Source: Vanilla planifolia (taxonomy: Eukaryota; Streptophyta; Magnoliopsida; Asparagales; Orchidaceae). Taken from it: DNA of 64,000 nucleotides. Under the pieces are notes generated by a model, which had not been told where the DNA came from, made no database searches, and worked only from the letters and a program-made list of their open reading frames with translations. Within the stretch, counting starts at the first letter, position 1; every line of letters starts with the position of its first letter. A program made the position numbers and the translations under genes. The DNA lies in NCBI GenBank assembly GCA_023846275.1, contig CM043878.1, positions 12,469,501 through 12,533,500 on the forward strand, read 5' to 3'. Of this stretch, positions 1 to 14,109 are shown piece by piece.

Positions 1-1233
1 TTTATGTCGTTGTTACTAAATTGACGTCCCTCCCAATTATTGCTTCTAGAAGAAATTCTCAAATTGTTAACCCAATATTTCTTCGCGTGGCTTTGATGTC
101 GACATAAATTGCTTTATGTCACCGTAGTTATGGCGTAGGATCCACAAGAAGATATGCGCATCATTGGCTAATATGTCTTTTTTTAATTACGAAACAAAAA
201 ATGATAATAATTTAATATCGATTTCAACGATTATTGTCGTAAACTTTTAAAGAAATTTATAAAATAAATATAGATTAATATGTGTATATTAAGTTGTCGA
301 TGAAATGAATTTAGTATAAATTAATATTTGTAATAGAATTATAAAAAATGAATTTTGTCATAGTTTAATAAGTTAATTTAAGTGAGATATTAGTGAGTGT
401 TATTTTTATTTTTTGATATCTTCCTATATTGTGAGCCTGTAATCCTAGTTAACTCATCGAATTTATATCAGATATTATAAATTCGTTGTGGACCGTCTTA
501 CAATTGAAAATTTTGTTTTTTTTTACCGATTTACTATACGTATATTTATATATATCATTCATAATAAATCGTTAAATTTTAATTTTTACTTTTAGGATGA
601 GAAATTAATAAATATATTAAATTACGTTTGTTAAAAAAATTTAACTCTTTGATTTTATATAATTAATTAAGAGATCACATTTGGATATTTTATATTCTTT
701 TCTAAATCTTCTAAATTAATTTATTATATATGATAAGCAAATTAAATTTTGGAATTTAAAATAAAAAAATATAGCTAATAAATAACTGTAATAGTTTTAT
801 GTAGTTTCGAAATAATATATTTTAAAAAATAATAATATTTTATGTTTAAAAGTTTTATAAGAAATTACGTTTTATTTTGTTTTGAATATTTCTCCAATAA
901 AAAAAATTTGATTATATCCTAGATATTTAGAAAATAAAAACGGGGAAATAATCTACGTTAATCACGAACCAAATAAAGAAATGTCGCATAATTGGCGCTT
1001 TCGTATTTTAGCGGGTGTCCGCATAATACTTCTATGCGACAACGTAAACCCGTACGAGCCTTCGATTCGGCGATTTCGCAGGAAAACCGTGAGTGTTAGC
1101 TCACGGATTTTGGCCATTTTCTGCGTCCGCATAATTTGTTTGATGCGGAAGGTCCTATAGTTTCAGTGGATTGTTATTGTGCGGGACGAAAAGAAGGGGG
1201 AAGAAAAAAACAAGCGCATTATCAAACAGAGTT

Positions 1234-1267
<34 letters not shown>

Positions 1268-1579
1268 CTTTTTTCCAAAGTTCGGAAAAAAAAGTTACAT
1301 TACGCGGTCAGTTTTAAAAGATATTTTAAAATAAATATAAACTATTCATTATATAAATTTAATGTTTTGGGTTTTATGTAAACATCCATATTAAATCATG
1401 AATCTCTTTATTAAAACTATTAAGTTATTTATTAATAAAGAATAATTATAGGAGTTTAAAAACATTTATTACGTTTAAATACAATAATCGTATATTAATC
1501 AAACTTTAATTTCGTAAAAACAAAGATTTTAAGTTATTTTGTGTCATATTTTATTTTATTCTAATATATGTGAGCAAAA

Positions 1580-1625
<46 letters not shown>

Positions 1626-1769
1626 ACGAAAAAATCGAAATGCTAAAAATGTGTAATATGAACAAATATTTTGAATAGTTATTTGCGTAGTTCGATGATC
1701 AACGATCATTAATACAATATTTGTATGTTTTGAGTTCTCTATTACTTTGTGATTTTTTGTACAATATCT
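1..1769 (+). repeat. Satellite copy 1 (1769 bp)
   Basis: Poly-T of 32. Carries G at 930 (ATATTTAGAAAAT, most copies have A), shared with copies 6, 19, 20 and 21, and G at 1142 (TTTGATGCGG), shared with copies 16 and 17, which puts a mismatch in the third core hairpin. Confidence 0.95.
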
Positions 1770-1869
1770 TTTATGTCGTTGTTACTAAATTGACGTCCCT
1801 CCCAATTATTGCTTCTAGAAGAAATTCTCAAATTGTTAACCCAATATTTCTTCGCGTGGCTTTGATGTC

Positions 1870-1889
1870 GACATAAATTGCTTTATGTC
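1870..1889 (+). repeat. Satellite unit: 8-bp stem, 4-nt loop
   Basis: GACATAAA, loop TTGC, TTTATGTC: a perfect inverted repeat about 100 bp into the unit. It overlaps a 10-bp palindrome ATGTCGACAT at 1865-1874. Present at the same offset in the copies examined. Confidence 0.8.
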
Positions 1890-2751
1890 ACCGTAGTTAT
1901 GGCGTAGGATCCACAAGAAGATATGCGCATCATTGGCTAATATGTCTTTTTTTAATTACGAAACAAAAAATGATAATAATTTAATATCGATTTCAACGAT
2001 TATTGTCGTAAACTTTTAAAGAAATTTATAAAATAAATATAGATTAATATGTGTATATTAAGTTGTCGATGAAATGAATTTAGTATAAATTAATATTTGT
2101 AATAGAATTATAAAAAATGAATTTTGTCATAGTTTAATAAGTTAATTTAAGTGAGATATTAGTGAGTGTTATTTTTATTTTTTGATATCTTCCTATATTG
2201 TGAGCCTGTAATCCTAGTTAACTCATCGAATTTATATCAGATATTATAAATTCGTTGTGGACCGTCTTACAATTGAAAATTTTGTTTTTTTTTACCGATT
2301 TACTATACGTATATTTATATATATCATTCATAATAAATCGTTAAATTTTAATTTTTACTTTTAGGATGAGAAATTAATAAATATATTAAATTACGTTTGT
2401 TAAAAAAATTTAACTCTTTGATTTTATATAATTAATTAAGAGATCACATTTGGATATTTTATATTCTTTTCTAAATCTTCTAAATTAATTTATTATATAT
2501 GATAAGCAAATTAAATTTTGGAATTTAAAATAAAAAAATATAGCTAATAAATAACTGTAATAGTTTTATGTAGTTTCGAAATAATATATTTTAAAAAATA
2601 ATAATATTTTATGTTTAAAAGTTTTATAAGAAATTACGTTTTATTTTGTTTTGAATATTTCTCCAATAAAAAAAATTTGATTATATCCTAGATATTTAAA
2701 AAATAAAAACGGGGAAATAATCTACGTTAATCACGAACCAAATAAAGAAAT

Positions 2752-2955
2752 GTCGCATAATTGGCGCTTTCGTATTTTAGCGGGTGTCCGCATAATACTT
2801 CTATGCGACAACGTAAACCCGTACGAGCCTTCGATTCGGCGATTTCGCAGGAAAACCGTGAGTGTTAGCTCACGGATTTTGGCCATTTTCTGCGTCCGCA
2901 TAATTTGTTTTATGCGGAAGGTCCTATAGTTTCAGTGGATTGTTATTGTGCGGGA
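2752..2955 (+). repeat. Satellite unit: G+C-richer structured core
   Basis: This 200-bp core stands out from the AT-rich rest of the unit. In order it shows GTCGCATA (2752-2759) paired with TATGCGAC (2802-2809); CCGTGAG (2856-2862), loop TGTTAG, CTCACGG (2869-2875); and TCCGCATAA (2895-2903), loop TTTGTT, TTATGCGGA (2910-2918). TCCGCATAA also occurs once unpaired near 2787. It ends with GTGCGGGAC and a purine-rich stretch. The same order and spacing recur in the diverged copies at 56.9 and 62.1 kb, so this part is the most conserved. It could be a protein-binding cluster, a subterminal region of an old mobile element, or a structured transcript; the sequence alone does not decide. Confidence 0.85.
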
Positions 2956-3002
2956 CGAAAAGAAGGGGGAAGAAAAAAACAAGCGCATTATCAAACAGAG
3001 TT

Positions 3003-3004
<2 letters not shown>

Positions 3005-3044
<40 letters not shown>

Positions 3045-3070
3045 CTTTTTTCCAAAGTTCGGAAAAAAAA
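3005..3070 (+). repeat. Satellite unit: poly-T run and adjoining TTTTTTCC/GGAAAAAA hairpin
   Basis: Forty T (3005-3044), one C, then TTTTTTCC, loop AAAGTTC, GGAAAAAA. The run varies from 29 to 40 T between copies and is preceded by the purine-rich stretch of the core. It could be the relic of a poly-A tail read on the minus strand, or simply slippage-grown T. Confidence 0.85.
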
Positions 3071-3352
3071 GTTACATTACGCGGTCAGTTTTAAAAGATA
3101 TTTTAAAATAAATATAAACTATTCATTATATAAATTTAATGTTTTGGGTTTTATGTAAACATCCATATTAAATCATGAATCTCTTTATTAAAACTATTAA
3201 GTTATTTATTAATAAAGAATAATTATAGGAGTTTAAAAACATTTATTACGTTTAAATACAATAATCGTATATTAATCAAACTTTAATTTCGTAAAAACAA
3301 AGATTTTAAGTTATTTTGTGTCATATTTTATTTTATTCTAATATATGTGAGC

Positions 3353-3356
3353 AAAA

Positions 3357-3392
<36 letters not shown>
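3353..3392 (+). repeat. Satellite unit: A-run and (TA)n microsatellite
   Basis: Thirteen A followed by alternating AT. Lengths of both parts differ between almost all copies and account for much of the unit length variation. Confidence 0.9.
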
Positions 3393-3395
<3 letters not shown>

Positions 3396-3539
3396 ACGAA
3401 AAAATCGAAATGCTAAAAATGTGTAATATGAACAAATATTTTGAATAGTTATTTGCGTAGTTCGATGATCAACGATCATTAATACAATATTTGTATGTTT
3501 TGAGTTCTCTATTACTTTGTGATTTTTTGTACAATATCT

Positions 3540-4771
3540 TTTATGTCGTTGTTACTAAATTGACGTCCCTCCCAATTATTGCTTCTAGAAGAAATTCTCA
3601 AATTGTTAACCCAATATTTCTTCGCGTGGCTTTGATGTCGACATAAATTGCTTTATGTCACCGTAGTTATGGCGTAGGATCCACAAGAAGATATGCGCAT
3701 CATTGGCTAATATGTCTTTTTTTAATTACGAAACAAAAAATGATAATAATTTAATATCGATTTCAACGATTATTGTCGTAAACTTTTAAAGAAATTTATA
3801 AAATAAATATAGATTAATATGTGTATATTAAGTTGTCGATGAAATGAATTTAGTATAAATTAATATTTGTAATAGAATTATAAAAAATGAATTTTGTCAT
3901 AGTTTAATAAGTTAATTTAAGTGAGATATTAGTGAGTGTTATTTTTATTTATTGATATCTTCCTATATTGTGAGCCTGTAATCCTAGTTAACACATCGAA
4001 TTTATATCAGATATTATAAATTCGTTGTGGACCGTCTTACAATTGAAAATTTTGTTTTTTTTTACCGATTTACTATACGTATATTTATATATATCATTCA
4101 TAATAAATCGTTAAATTTTAATTTTTACTTTTAGGATGAGAAATTAATAAATATATTAAATTACGTTTGTTAAAAAAATTTAACTCTTTGATTTTATATA
4201 ATTAATTAAGAGATCACATTTGGATATTTTATATTCTTTTCTAAATCTTCTAAATTAATTTATTATATATGATAAGCAAATTAAATTTTGGAATTTAAAA
4301 TAAAAAAATATAGCTAATAAATAACTGTAATAGTTTATGTAGTTTCGAAATAATATATTTTAAAAAATAATAATATTTTATGTTTAAAAGTTTTATAAGA
4401 AATTACGTTTTATTTTGTTTTGAATATTTCTCCAATAAAAAAAATTTGATTATATCCTAGATATTTAAAAAATAAAAACGGGGAAATAATCTACGTTAAT
4501 CACGAACCAAATAAAGAAATGTCGCATAATTGGCGCTTTCGTATTTTAGCGGGTGTCCGCATAATACTTCTATGCGACAACGTAAACCCGTACGAGCCTT
4601 CGATTCGGCGATTTCGCAGGAAAACCGTGAGTGTTAGCTCACGGATTTTGGCCATTTTCTGCGTCCGCATAATTTGTTTTATGCGGAAGGTCCTATAGTT
4701 TCAGTGGATTGTTATTGTGCGGGACGAAAAGAAGGGGGAAGAAAAAAACAAGCGCATTATCAAACAGAGTT

Positions 4772-4804
<33 letters not shown>

Positions 4805-5112
4805 CTTTTTTCCAAAGTTCGGAAAAAAAAGTTACATTACGCGGTCAGTTTTAAAAGATATTTTAAAATAAATATAAACTATTCATTATATAAATTTAAT
4901 GTTTTGGGTTTTATGTAAACATCCATATTAAATCATGAATCTCTTTATTAAAACTATTAAGTTATTTATTAATAAAGAATAATTATAGGAGTTTAAAAAC
5001 ATTTATTACGTTTAAATACAATAATCGTATATTAATCAAACTTTAATTTCGTAAAAACAAAGATTTTAAGTTATTTTGTGTCATATTTTATTTTATTCTA
5101 ATATATGTGAGC

Positions 5113-5160
<48 letters not shown>

Positions 5161-5304
5161 ACGAAAAAATCGAAATGCTAAAAATGTGTAATATGAACAA
5201 ATATTTTGAATAGTTATTTGCGTAGTTCGATGATCAACGATCATTAATACAATATTTGTATGTTTTGAGTTCTCTATTACTTTGTGATTTTTTGTACAAT
5301 ATCT
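3540..5304 (+). repeat. Satellite copy 3 (1765 bp)
   Basis: Poly-T of 31. Has TTTATTGATATC (shared with copies 8 and 9), AACACATCG instead of AACTCATCG, and one T fewer in TAGTTTATGTAG. Confidence 0.95.
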
Positions 5305-6537
5305 TTTATGTCGTTGTTACTAAATTGACGTCCCTCCCAATTATTGCTTCTAGAAGAAATTCTCAAATTGTTAACCCAATATTTCTTCGCGTGGCTTTGA
5401 TGTCGACATAAATTGCTTTATGTCACCGTAGTTATGGCGTAGGATCCACAAGAAGATATGCGCATCATTGGCTAATATGTCTTTTTTTAATTACGAAACA
5501 AAAAATGATAATAATTTAATATCGATTTCAACGATTATTGTCGTAAACTTTTAAAGAAATTTATAAAATAAATATAGATTAATATGTGTATATTAAGTTG
5601 TCGATGAAATGAATTTAGTATAAATTAATATTTGTAATAGAATTATAAAAAATGAATTTTGTCATAGTTTAATAAGTTAATTTAAGTGAGATATTAGTGA
5701 GTGTTATTTTTATTTTTTGATATCTTCCTATATTGTGAGCCTGTAATCCTAGTTAACTCATCGAATTTATATCAGATATTATAAATTCGTTGTGGACCGT
5801 CTTACAATTGAAAATTTTGTTTTTTTTTACCGATTTACTATACGTATATTTATATATATCATTCATAATAAATCGTTAAATTTTAATTTTTACTTTTAGG
5901 ATGAGAAATTAATAAATATATTAAATTACGTTTGTTAAAAAAATTTAACTCTTTGATTTTATATAATTAATTAAGAGATCACATTTGGATATTTTATATT
6001 CTTTTCTAAATCTTCTAAATTAATTTATTATATATGATAAGCAAATTAAATTTTGGAATTTAAAATAAAAAAATATAGCTAATAAATAACTGTAATAGTT
6101 TTATGTAGTTTCGAAATAATATATTTTAAAAAATAATAATATTTTATGTTTAAAAGTTTTATAAGAAATTACGTTTTATTTTGTTTTGAATATTTCTCCA
6201 ATAAAAAAAATTTGATTATATCCTAGATATTTAAAAAATAAAAACGGGGAAATAATCTACGTTAATCACGAACCAAATAAAGAAATGTCGCATAATTGGC
6301 GCTTTCGTATTTTAGCGGGTGTCCGCATAATACTTCTATGCGACAACGTAAACCCGTACGAGCCTTCGATTCGGCGATTTCGCAGGAAAACCGTGAGTGT
6401 TAGCTCACGGATTTTGGCCATTTTCTGCGTCCGCATAATTTGTTTTATGCGGAAGGTCCTATAGTTTCAGTGGATTGTTATTGTGCGGGACGAAAAGAAG
6501 GGGGAAGAAAAAAACAAGCGCATTATCAAACAGAGTT

Positions 6538-6572
<35 letters not shown>

Positions 6573-6885
6573 CTTTTTTCCAAAGTTCGGAAAAAAAAGT
6601 TACATTACGCGGTCAGTTTTAAAAGATATTTTAAAATAAATATAAACTATTCATTATATAAATTTAATGTTTTGGGTTTTATGTAAACATCCATATTAAA
6701 TCATGAATCTCTTTATTAAAACTATTAAGTTATTTATTAATAAAGAATAATTATAGGAGTTTAAAAACATTTATTACGTTTAAATACAATAATCGTATAT
6801 TAATCAAACTTTAATTTCGTAAAAACAAAGATTTTAAGTTATTTTGTGTCATATTTTATTTTATTCTAATATATGTGAGCAAAAA

Positions 6886-6916
<31 letters not shown>

Positions 6917-7064
6917 TTTTACGAAAAAATCGAAATGCTAAAAATGTGTAATATGAACAAATATTTTGAATAGTTATTTGCGTAGTTCGATGATCAACGA
7001 TCATTAATACAATATTTGTATGTTTTGAGTTTTCTATTACTTTGTGATTTTTTGTACAATATCT
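5305..7064 (+). repeat. Satellite copy 4 (1760 bp)
   Basis: Poly-T of 33. Private change GAGTTTTCT for GAGTTCTCT near 7030. Confidence 0.95.
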
Positions 7065-8297
7065 TTTATGTCGTTGTTACTAAATTGACGTCCCTCCCAA
7101 TTATTGCTTCTAGAAGAAATTCTCAAATTGTTAACCCAATATTTCTTCGCGTGGCTTTGATGTCGACATAAATTGCTTTATGTCACCGTAGTTATGGCGT
7201 AGGATCCACAAGAAGATATGCGCATCATTGGCTAATATGTCTTTTTTTAATTACGAAACAAAAAATGATAATAATTTAATATCGATTTCAACGATTATTG
7301 TCGTAAACTTTTAAAGAAATTTATAAAATAAATATAGATTAATATGTGTATATTAAGTTGTCGATGAAATGAATTTAGTATAAATTAATATTTGTAATAG
7401 AATTATAAAAAATGAATTTTGTCATAGTTTAATAAGTTAATTTAAGTGAGATATTAGTGAGTGTTATTTTTATTTTTTGATATCTTCCTATATTGTGAGC
7501 CTGTAATCCTAGTTAACTCATCGAATTTATATCAGATATTATAAATTCGTTGTGGACCGTCTTACAATTGAAAATTTTGTTTTTTTTTACCGATTTACTA
7601 TACGTATATTTATATATATCATTCATAATAAATCGTTAAATTTTAATTTTTACTTTTAGGATGAGAAATTAATAAATATATTAAATTACGTTTGTTAAAA
7701 AAATTTAACTCTTTGATTTTATATAATTAATTAAGAGATCACATTTGGATATTTTATATTCTTTTCTAAATCTTCTAAATTAATTTATTATATATGATAA
7801 GCAAATTAAATTTTGGAATTTAAAATAAAAAAATATAGCTAATAAATAACTGTAATAGTTTTATGTAGTTTCGAAATAATATATTTTAAAAAATAATAAT
7901 ATTTTATGTTTAAAAGTTTTATAAGAAATTACGTTTTATTTTGTTTTGAATATTTCTCCAATAAAAAAAATTTGATTATATCCTAGATATTTAAAAAATA
8001 AAAACGGGGAAATAATCTACGTTAATCACGAACCAAATAAAGAAATGTCGCATAATTGGCGCTTTCGTATTTTAGCGGGTGTCCGCATAATACTTCTATG
8101 CGACAACGTAAACCCGTACGAGCCTTCGATTCGGCGATTTCGCAGGAAAACCGTGAGTGTTAGCTCACGGATTTTGGCCATTTTCTGCGTCCGCATAATT
8201 TGTTTTATGCGGAAGGTCCTATAGTTTCAGTGGATTGTTATTGTGCGGGACGAAAAGAAGGGGGAAGAAAAAAACAAGCGCATTATCAAACAGAGTT

Positions 8298-8332
<35 letters not shown>

Positions 8333-8644
8333 CTTTTTTCCAAAGTTCGGAAAAAAAAGTTACATTACGCGGTCAGTTTTAAAAGATATTTTAAAATAAA
8401 TATAAACTATTCATTATATAAATTTAATGTTTTGGGTTTTATGTAAACATCCATATTAAATCATGAATCTCTTTATTAAAACTATTAAGTTATTTATTAA
8501 TAAAGAATAATTATAGGAGTTTAAAAACATTTATTACGTTTAAATACAATAATCGTATATTAATCAAACTTTAATTTCGTAAAAACAAAGATTTTAAGTT
8601 ATTTTGTGTCATATTTTATTTTATTCTAATATATGTGAGCAAAA

Positions 8645-8685
<41 letters not shown>

Positions 8686-8829
8686 ACGAAAAAATCGAAA
8701 TGCTAAAAATGTGTAATATGAACAAATATTTTGAATAGTTATTTGCGTAGTTCGATGATCAACGATCATTAATACAATATTTGTATGTTTTGAGTTCTCT
8801 ATTACTTTGTGATTTTTTGTACAATATCT
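7065..8829 (+). repeat. Satellite copy 5 (1765 bp)
   Basis: Poly-T of 33; majority base at every variable site I tracked. Confidence 0.95.
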
Positions 8830-10062
8830 TTTATGTCGTTGTTACTAAATTGACGTCCCTCCCAATTATTGCTTCTAGAAGAAATTCTCAAATTGTTAAC
8901 CCAATATTTCTTCGCGTGGCTTTGATGTCGACATAAATTGCTTTATGTCACCGTAGTTATGGCGTAGGATCCACAAGAAGATATGCGCATCATTGGCTAA
9001 TATGTCTTTTTTTAATTACGAAACAAAAAATGATAATAATTTAATATCGATTTCAACGATTATTGTCGTAAACTTTTAAAGAAATTTATAAAATAAATAT
9101 AGATTAATATGTGTATATTAAGTTGTCGATGAAATGAATTTAGTATAAATTAATATTTGTAATAGAATTATAAAAAATGAATTTTGTCATAGTTTAATAA
9201 GTTAATTTAAGTGAGATATTAGTGAGTGTTATTTTTATTTTTTGATATCTTCCTATATTGTGAGCCTGTAATCCTAGTTAACTCATCGAATTTATATCAG
9301 ATATTATAAATTCGTTGTGGACCGTCTTACAATTGAAAATTTTGTTTTTTTTTACCGATTTACTATACGTATATTTATATATATCATTCATAATAAATCG
9401 TTAAATTTTAATTTTTACTTTTAGGATGAGAAATTAATAAATATATTAAATTACGTTTGTTAAAAAAATTTAACTCTTTGATTTTATATAATTAATTAAG
9501 AGATCACATTTGGATATTTTATATTCTTTTCTAAATCTTCTAAATTAATTTATTATATATGATAAGCAAATTAAATTTTGGAATTTAAAATAAAAAAATA
9601 TAGCTAATAAATAACTGTAATAGTTTTATGTAGTTTCGAAATAATATATTTTAAAAAATAATAATATTTTATGTTTAAAAGTTTTATAAGAAATTACGTT
9701 TTATTTTGTTTTGAATATTTCTCCAATAAAAAAAATTTGATTATATCCTAGATATTTAGAAAATAAAAACGGGGAAATAATCTACGTTAATCACGAACCA
9801 AATAAAGAAATGTCGCATAATTGGCGCTTTCGTATTTTAGCGGGTGTCCGCATAATACTTCTATGCGACAACGTAAACCCGTACGAGCCTTCGATTCGGC
9901 GATTTCGCAGGAAAACCGTGAGTGTTAGCTCACGGATTTTGGCCATTTTCTGCGTCCGCATAATTTGTTTTATGCGGAAGGTCCTATAGTTTCAGTGGAT
10001 TGTTATTGTGCGGGACGAAAAGAAGGGGGAAGAAAAAAACAAGCGCATTATCAAACAGAGTT

Positions 10063-10098
<36 letters not shown>

Positions 10099-10410
10099 CT
10101 TTTTTCCAAAGTTCGGAAAAAAAAGTTACATTACGCGGTCAGTTTTAAAAGATATTTTAAAATAAATATAAACTATTCATTATATAAATTTAATGTTTTG
10201 GGTTTTATGTAAACATCCATATTAAATCATGAATCTCTTTATTAAAACTATTAAGTTATTTATTAATAAAGAATAATTATAGGAGTTTAAAAACATTTAT
10301 TACGTTTAAATACAATAATCGTATATTAATCAAACTTTAATTTCGTAAAAACAAAGATTTTAAGTTATTTTGTGTCATATTTTATTTTATTCTAATATAT
10401 GTGAGCAAAA

Positions 10411-10449
<39 letters not shown>

Positions 10450-10593
10450 ACGAAAAAATCGAAATGCTAAAAATGTGTAATATGAACAAATATTTTGAAT
10501 AGTTATTTGCGTAGTTCGATGATCAACGATCATTAATACAATATTTGTATGTTTTGAGTTCTCTATTACTTTGTGATTTTTTGTACAATATCT
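8830..10593 (+). repeat. Satellite copy 6 (1764 bp)
   Basis: Poly-T of 34 and the ATATTTAG variant, the same pair of states as in copies 19-21, 23 kb away. Confidence 0.95.
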
Positions 10594-11826
10594 TTTATGT
10601 CGTTGTTACTAAATTGACGTCCCTCCCAATTATTGCTTCTAGAAGAAATTCTCAAATTGTTAACCCAATATTTCTTCGCGTGGCTTTGATGTCGACATAA
10701 ATTGCTTTATGTCACCGTAGTTATGGCGTAGGATCCACAAGAAGATATGCGCATCATTGGCTAATATGTCTTTTTTTAATTACGAAACAAAAAATGATAA
10801 TAATTTAATATCGATTTCAACGATTATTGTCGTAAACTTTTAAAGAAATTTATAAAATAAATATAGATTAATATGTGTATATTAAGTTGTCGATGAAATG
10901 AATTTAGTATAAATTAATATTTGTAATAGAATTATAAAAAATGAATTTTGTCATAGTTTAATAAGTTAATTTAAGTGAGATATTAGTGAGTGTTATTTTT
11001 ATTTTTTGATATCTTCCTATATTGTGAGCCTGTAATCCTAGTTAACTCATCGAATTTATATCAGATATTATAAATTCGTTGTGGACCGTCTTACAATTGA
11101 AAATTTTGTTTTTTTTTACCGATTTACTATACGTATATTTATATATATCATTCATAATAAATCGTTAAATTTTAATTTTTACTTTTAGGATGAGAAATTA
11201 ATAAATATATTAAATTACGTTTGTTAAAAAAATTTAACTCTTTGATTTTATATAATTAATTAAGAGATCACATTTGGATATTTTATATTCTTTTCTAAAT
11301 CTTCTAAATTAATTTATTATATATGATAAGCAAATTAAATTTTGGAATTTAAAATAAAAAAATATAGCTAATAAATAACTGTAATAGTTTTATGTAGTTT
11401 CGAAATAATATATTTTAAAAAATAATAATATTTTATGTTTAAAAGTTTTATAAGAAATTACGTTTTATTTTGTTTTGAATATTTCTCCAATAAAAAAAAT
11501 TTGATTATATCCTAGATATTTAAAAAATAAAAACGGGGAAATAATCTACGTTAATCACGAACCAAATAAAGAAATGTCGCATAATTGGCGCTTTCGTATT
11601 TTAGCGGGTGTCCGCATAATACTTCTATGCGACAACGTAAACCCGTACGAGCCTTCGATTCGGCGATTTCGCAGGAAAACCGTGAGTGTTAGCTCACGGA
11701 TTTTGGCCATTTTCTGCGTCCGCATAATTTGTTTTATGCGGAAGGTCCTATAGTTTCAGTGGATTGTTATTGTGCGGGACGAAAAGAAGGGGGAAGAAAA
11801 AAACAAGCGCATTATCAAACAGAGTT

Positions 11827-11861
<35 letters not shown>

Positions 11862-12173
11862 CTTTTTTCCAAAGTTCGGAAAAAAAAGTTACATTACGCG
11901 GTCAGTTTTAAAAGATATTTTAAAATAAATATAAACTATTCATTATATAAATTTAATGTTTTGGGTTTTATGTAAACATCCATATTAAATCATGAATCTC
12001 TTTATTAAAACTATTAAGTTATTTATTAATAAAGAATAATTATAGGAGTTTAAAAACATTTATTACGTTTAAATACAATAATCGTATATTAATCAAACTT
12101 TAATTTCGTAAAAACAAAGATTTTAAGTTATTTTGTGTCATATTTTATTTTATTCTAATATATGTGAGCAAAA

Positions 12174-12212
<39 letters not shown>

Positions 12213-12356
12213 ACGAAAAAATCGAAATGCTAAAAATGTGTAATATGAACAAATATTTTGAATAGTTATTTGCGTAGTTCGATGATCAACGATCATTAAT
12301 ACAATATTTGTATGTTTTGAGTTCTCTATTACTTTGTGATTTTTTGTACAATATCT
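10594..12356 (+). repeat. Satellite copy 7 (1763 bp)
   Basis: Poly-T of 33; majority state at tracked sites. Confidence 0.95.
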
Positions 12357-13589
12357 TTTATGTCGTTGTTACTAAATTGACGTCCCTCCCAATTATTGCT
12401 TCTAGAAGAAATTCTCAAATTGTTAACCCAATATTTCTTCGCGTGGCTTTGATGTCGACATAAATTGCTTTATGTCACCGTAGTTATGGCGTAGGATCCA
12501 CAAGAAGATATGCGCATCATTGGCTAATATGTCTTTTTTTAATTACGAAACAAAAAATGATAATAATTTTATATCGATTTCAACGATTATTGTCGTAAAC
12601 TTTTAAAGAAATTTATAAAATAAATATAGATTAATATGTGTATATTAAGTTGTCGATGAAATGAATTTAGTATAAATTAATATTTGTAATAGAATTATAA
12701 AAAATGAATTTTGTCATAGTTTAATAAGTTAATTTAAGTGAGATATTAGTGAGTGTTATTTTTATTTATTGATATCTTCCTATATTGTGAGCCTGTAATC
12801 CTAGTTAACTCATCGAATTTATATCAGATATTATAAATTCGTTGTGGACCGTCTTACAATTGAAAATTTTGTTTTTTTTTACCGATTTACTATACGTATA
12901 TTTATATATATCATTCATAATAAATCGTTAAATTTTAATTTTTACTTTTAGGATGAGAAATTAATAAATATATTAAATTACGTTTGTTAAAAAAATTTAA
13001 CTCTTTGATTTTATATAATTAATTAAGAGATCACATTTGGATATTTTATATTCTTTTCTAAATCTTCTAAATTAATTTATTATATATGATAAGCAAATTA
13101 AATTTTGGAATTTAAAATAAAAAAATATAGCTAATAAATAACTGTAATAGTTTTATGTAGTTTCGAAATAATATATTTTAAAAAATAATAATATTTTATG
13201 TTTAAAAGTTTTATAAGAAATTACGTTTTATTTTGTTTTGAATATTTCTCCAATAAAAAAAATTTGATTATATCCTAGATATTTAAAAAATAAAAACGGG
13301 GAAATAATCTACGTTAATCACGAACCAAATAAAGAAATGTCGCATAATTGGCGCTTTCGTATTTTAGCGGGTGTCCGCATAATACTTCTATGCGACAACG
13401 TAAACCCGTACGAGCCTTCGATTCGGCGATTTCGCAGGAAAACCGTGAGTGTTAGCTCACGGATTTTGGCCATTTTCTGCGTCCGCATAATTTGTTTTAT
13501 GCGGAAGGTCCTATAGTTTCAGTGGATTGTTATTGTGCGGGACGAAAAGAAGGGGGAAGAAAAAAACAAGCGCATTATCAAACAGAGTT

Positions 13590-13624
<35 letters not shown>

Positions 13625-14109
13625 CTTTTTTCCAAAGTTCGGAAAAAAAAGTTACATTACGCGGTCAGTTTTAAAAGATATTTTAAAATAAATATAAACT
13701 ATTCATTATATAAATTTAATGTTTTGGGTTTTATGTAAACATCCATATTAAATCATGAATCTCTTTATTAAAACTATTAAGTTATTTATTAATAAAGAAT
13801 AATTATAGGAGTTTAAAAACATTTATTACGTTTAAATACAATAATCGTATATTAATCAAACTTTAATTTCGTAAAAACAAAGATTTTAAGTTATTTTGTG
13901 TCATATTTTATTTTATTCTAATATATGTGAGCAAAAAAAAAAAAATATATATATATATATATTTTACGAAAAAATCGAAATGCTAAAAATGTGTAATATG
14001 AACAAATATTTTGAATAGTTATTTGCGTAGTTCGATGATCAACGATCATTAATACAATATTTGTATGTTTTGAGTTCTCTATTACTTTGTGATTTTTTGT
14101 ACAATATCT
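12357..14109 (+). repeat. Satellite copy 8 (1753 bp, shortest)
   Basis: Short (TA)n run near 13945 makes this the shortest copy. Carries TTTTATATCG and TTTATTGATATC, both shared with copy 9 next to it. Confidence 0.95.

Larger units (their letters stand above)
1770..3539 (+). repeat. Satellite copy 2 (1770 bp), used as reference copy
   Basis: Majority sequence at all the variable sites I tracked and the longest poly-T run (40). Sub-features of the unit are placed on this copy because all core hairpins are perfect here. Confidence 0.95.

Noticed and set aside
1003-1020. CENP-B-box-like TTCG...CGGG in the satellite core, also present in copy X
   Set aside because: The gap between TTCG and CGGG is eight bases in both, one more than in the mammalian box, and the internal A is absent at the required place. 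I keep it as a conserved stretch, not as that binding site.
1-1769. LTR-type or DNA transposon as the whole 1764-bp unit
   Set aside because: No terminal repeats, primer site, coding region or target-site duplications can be seen in the tandem context.
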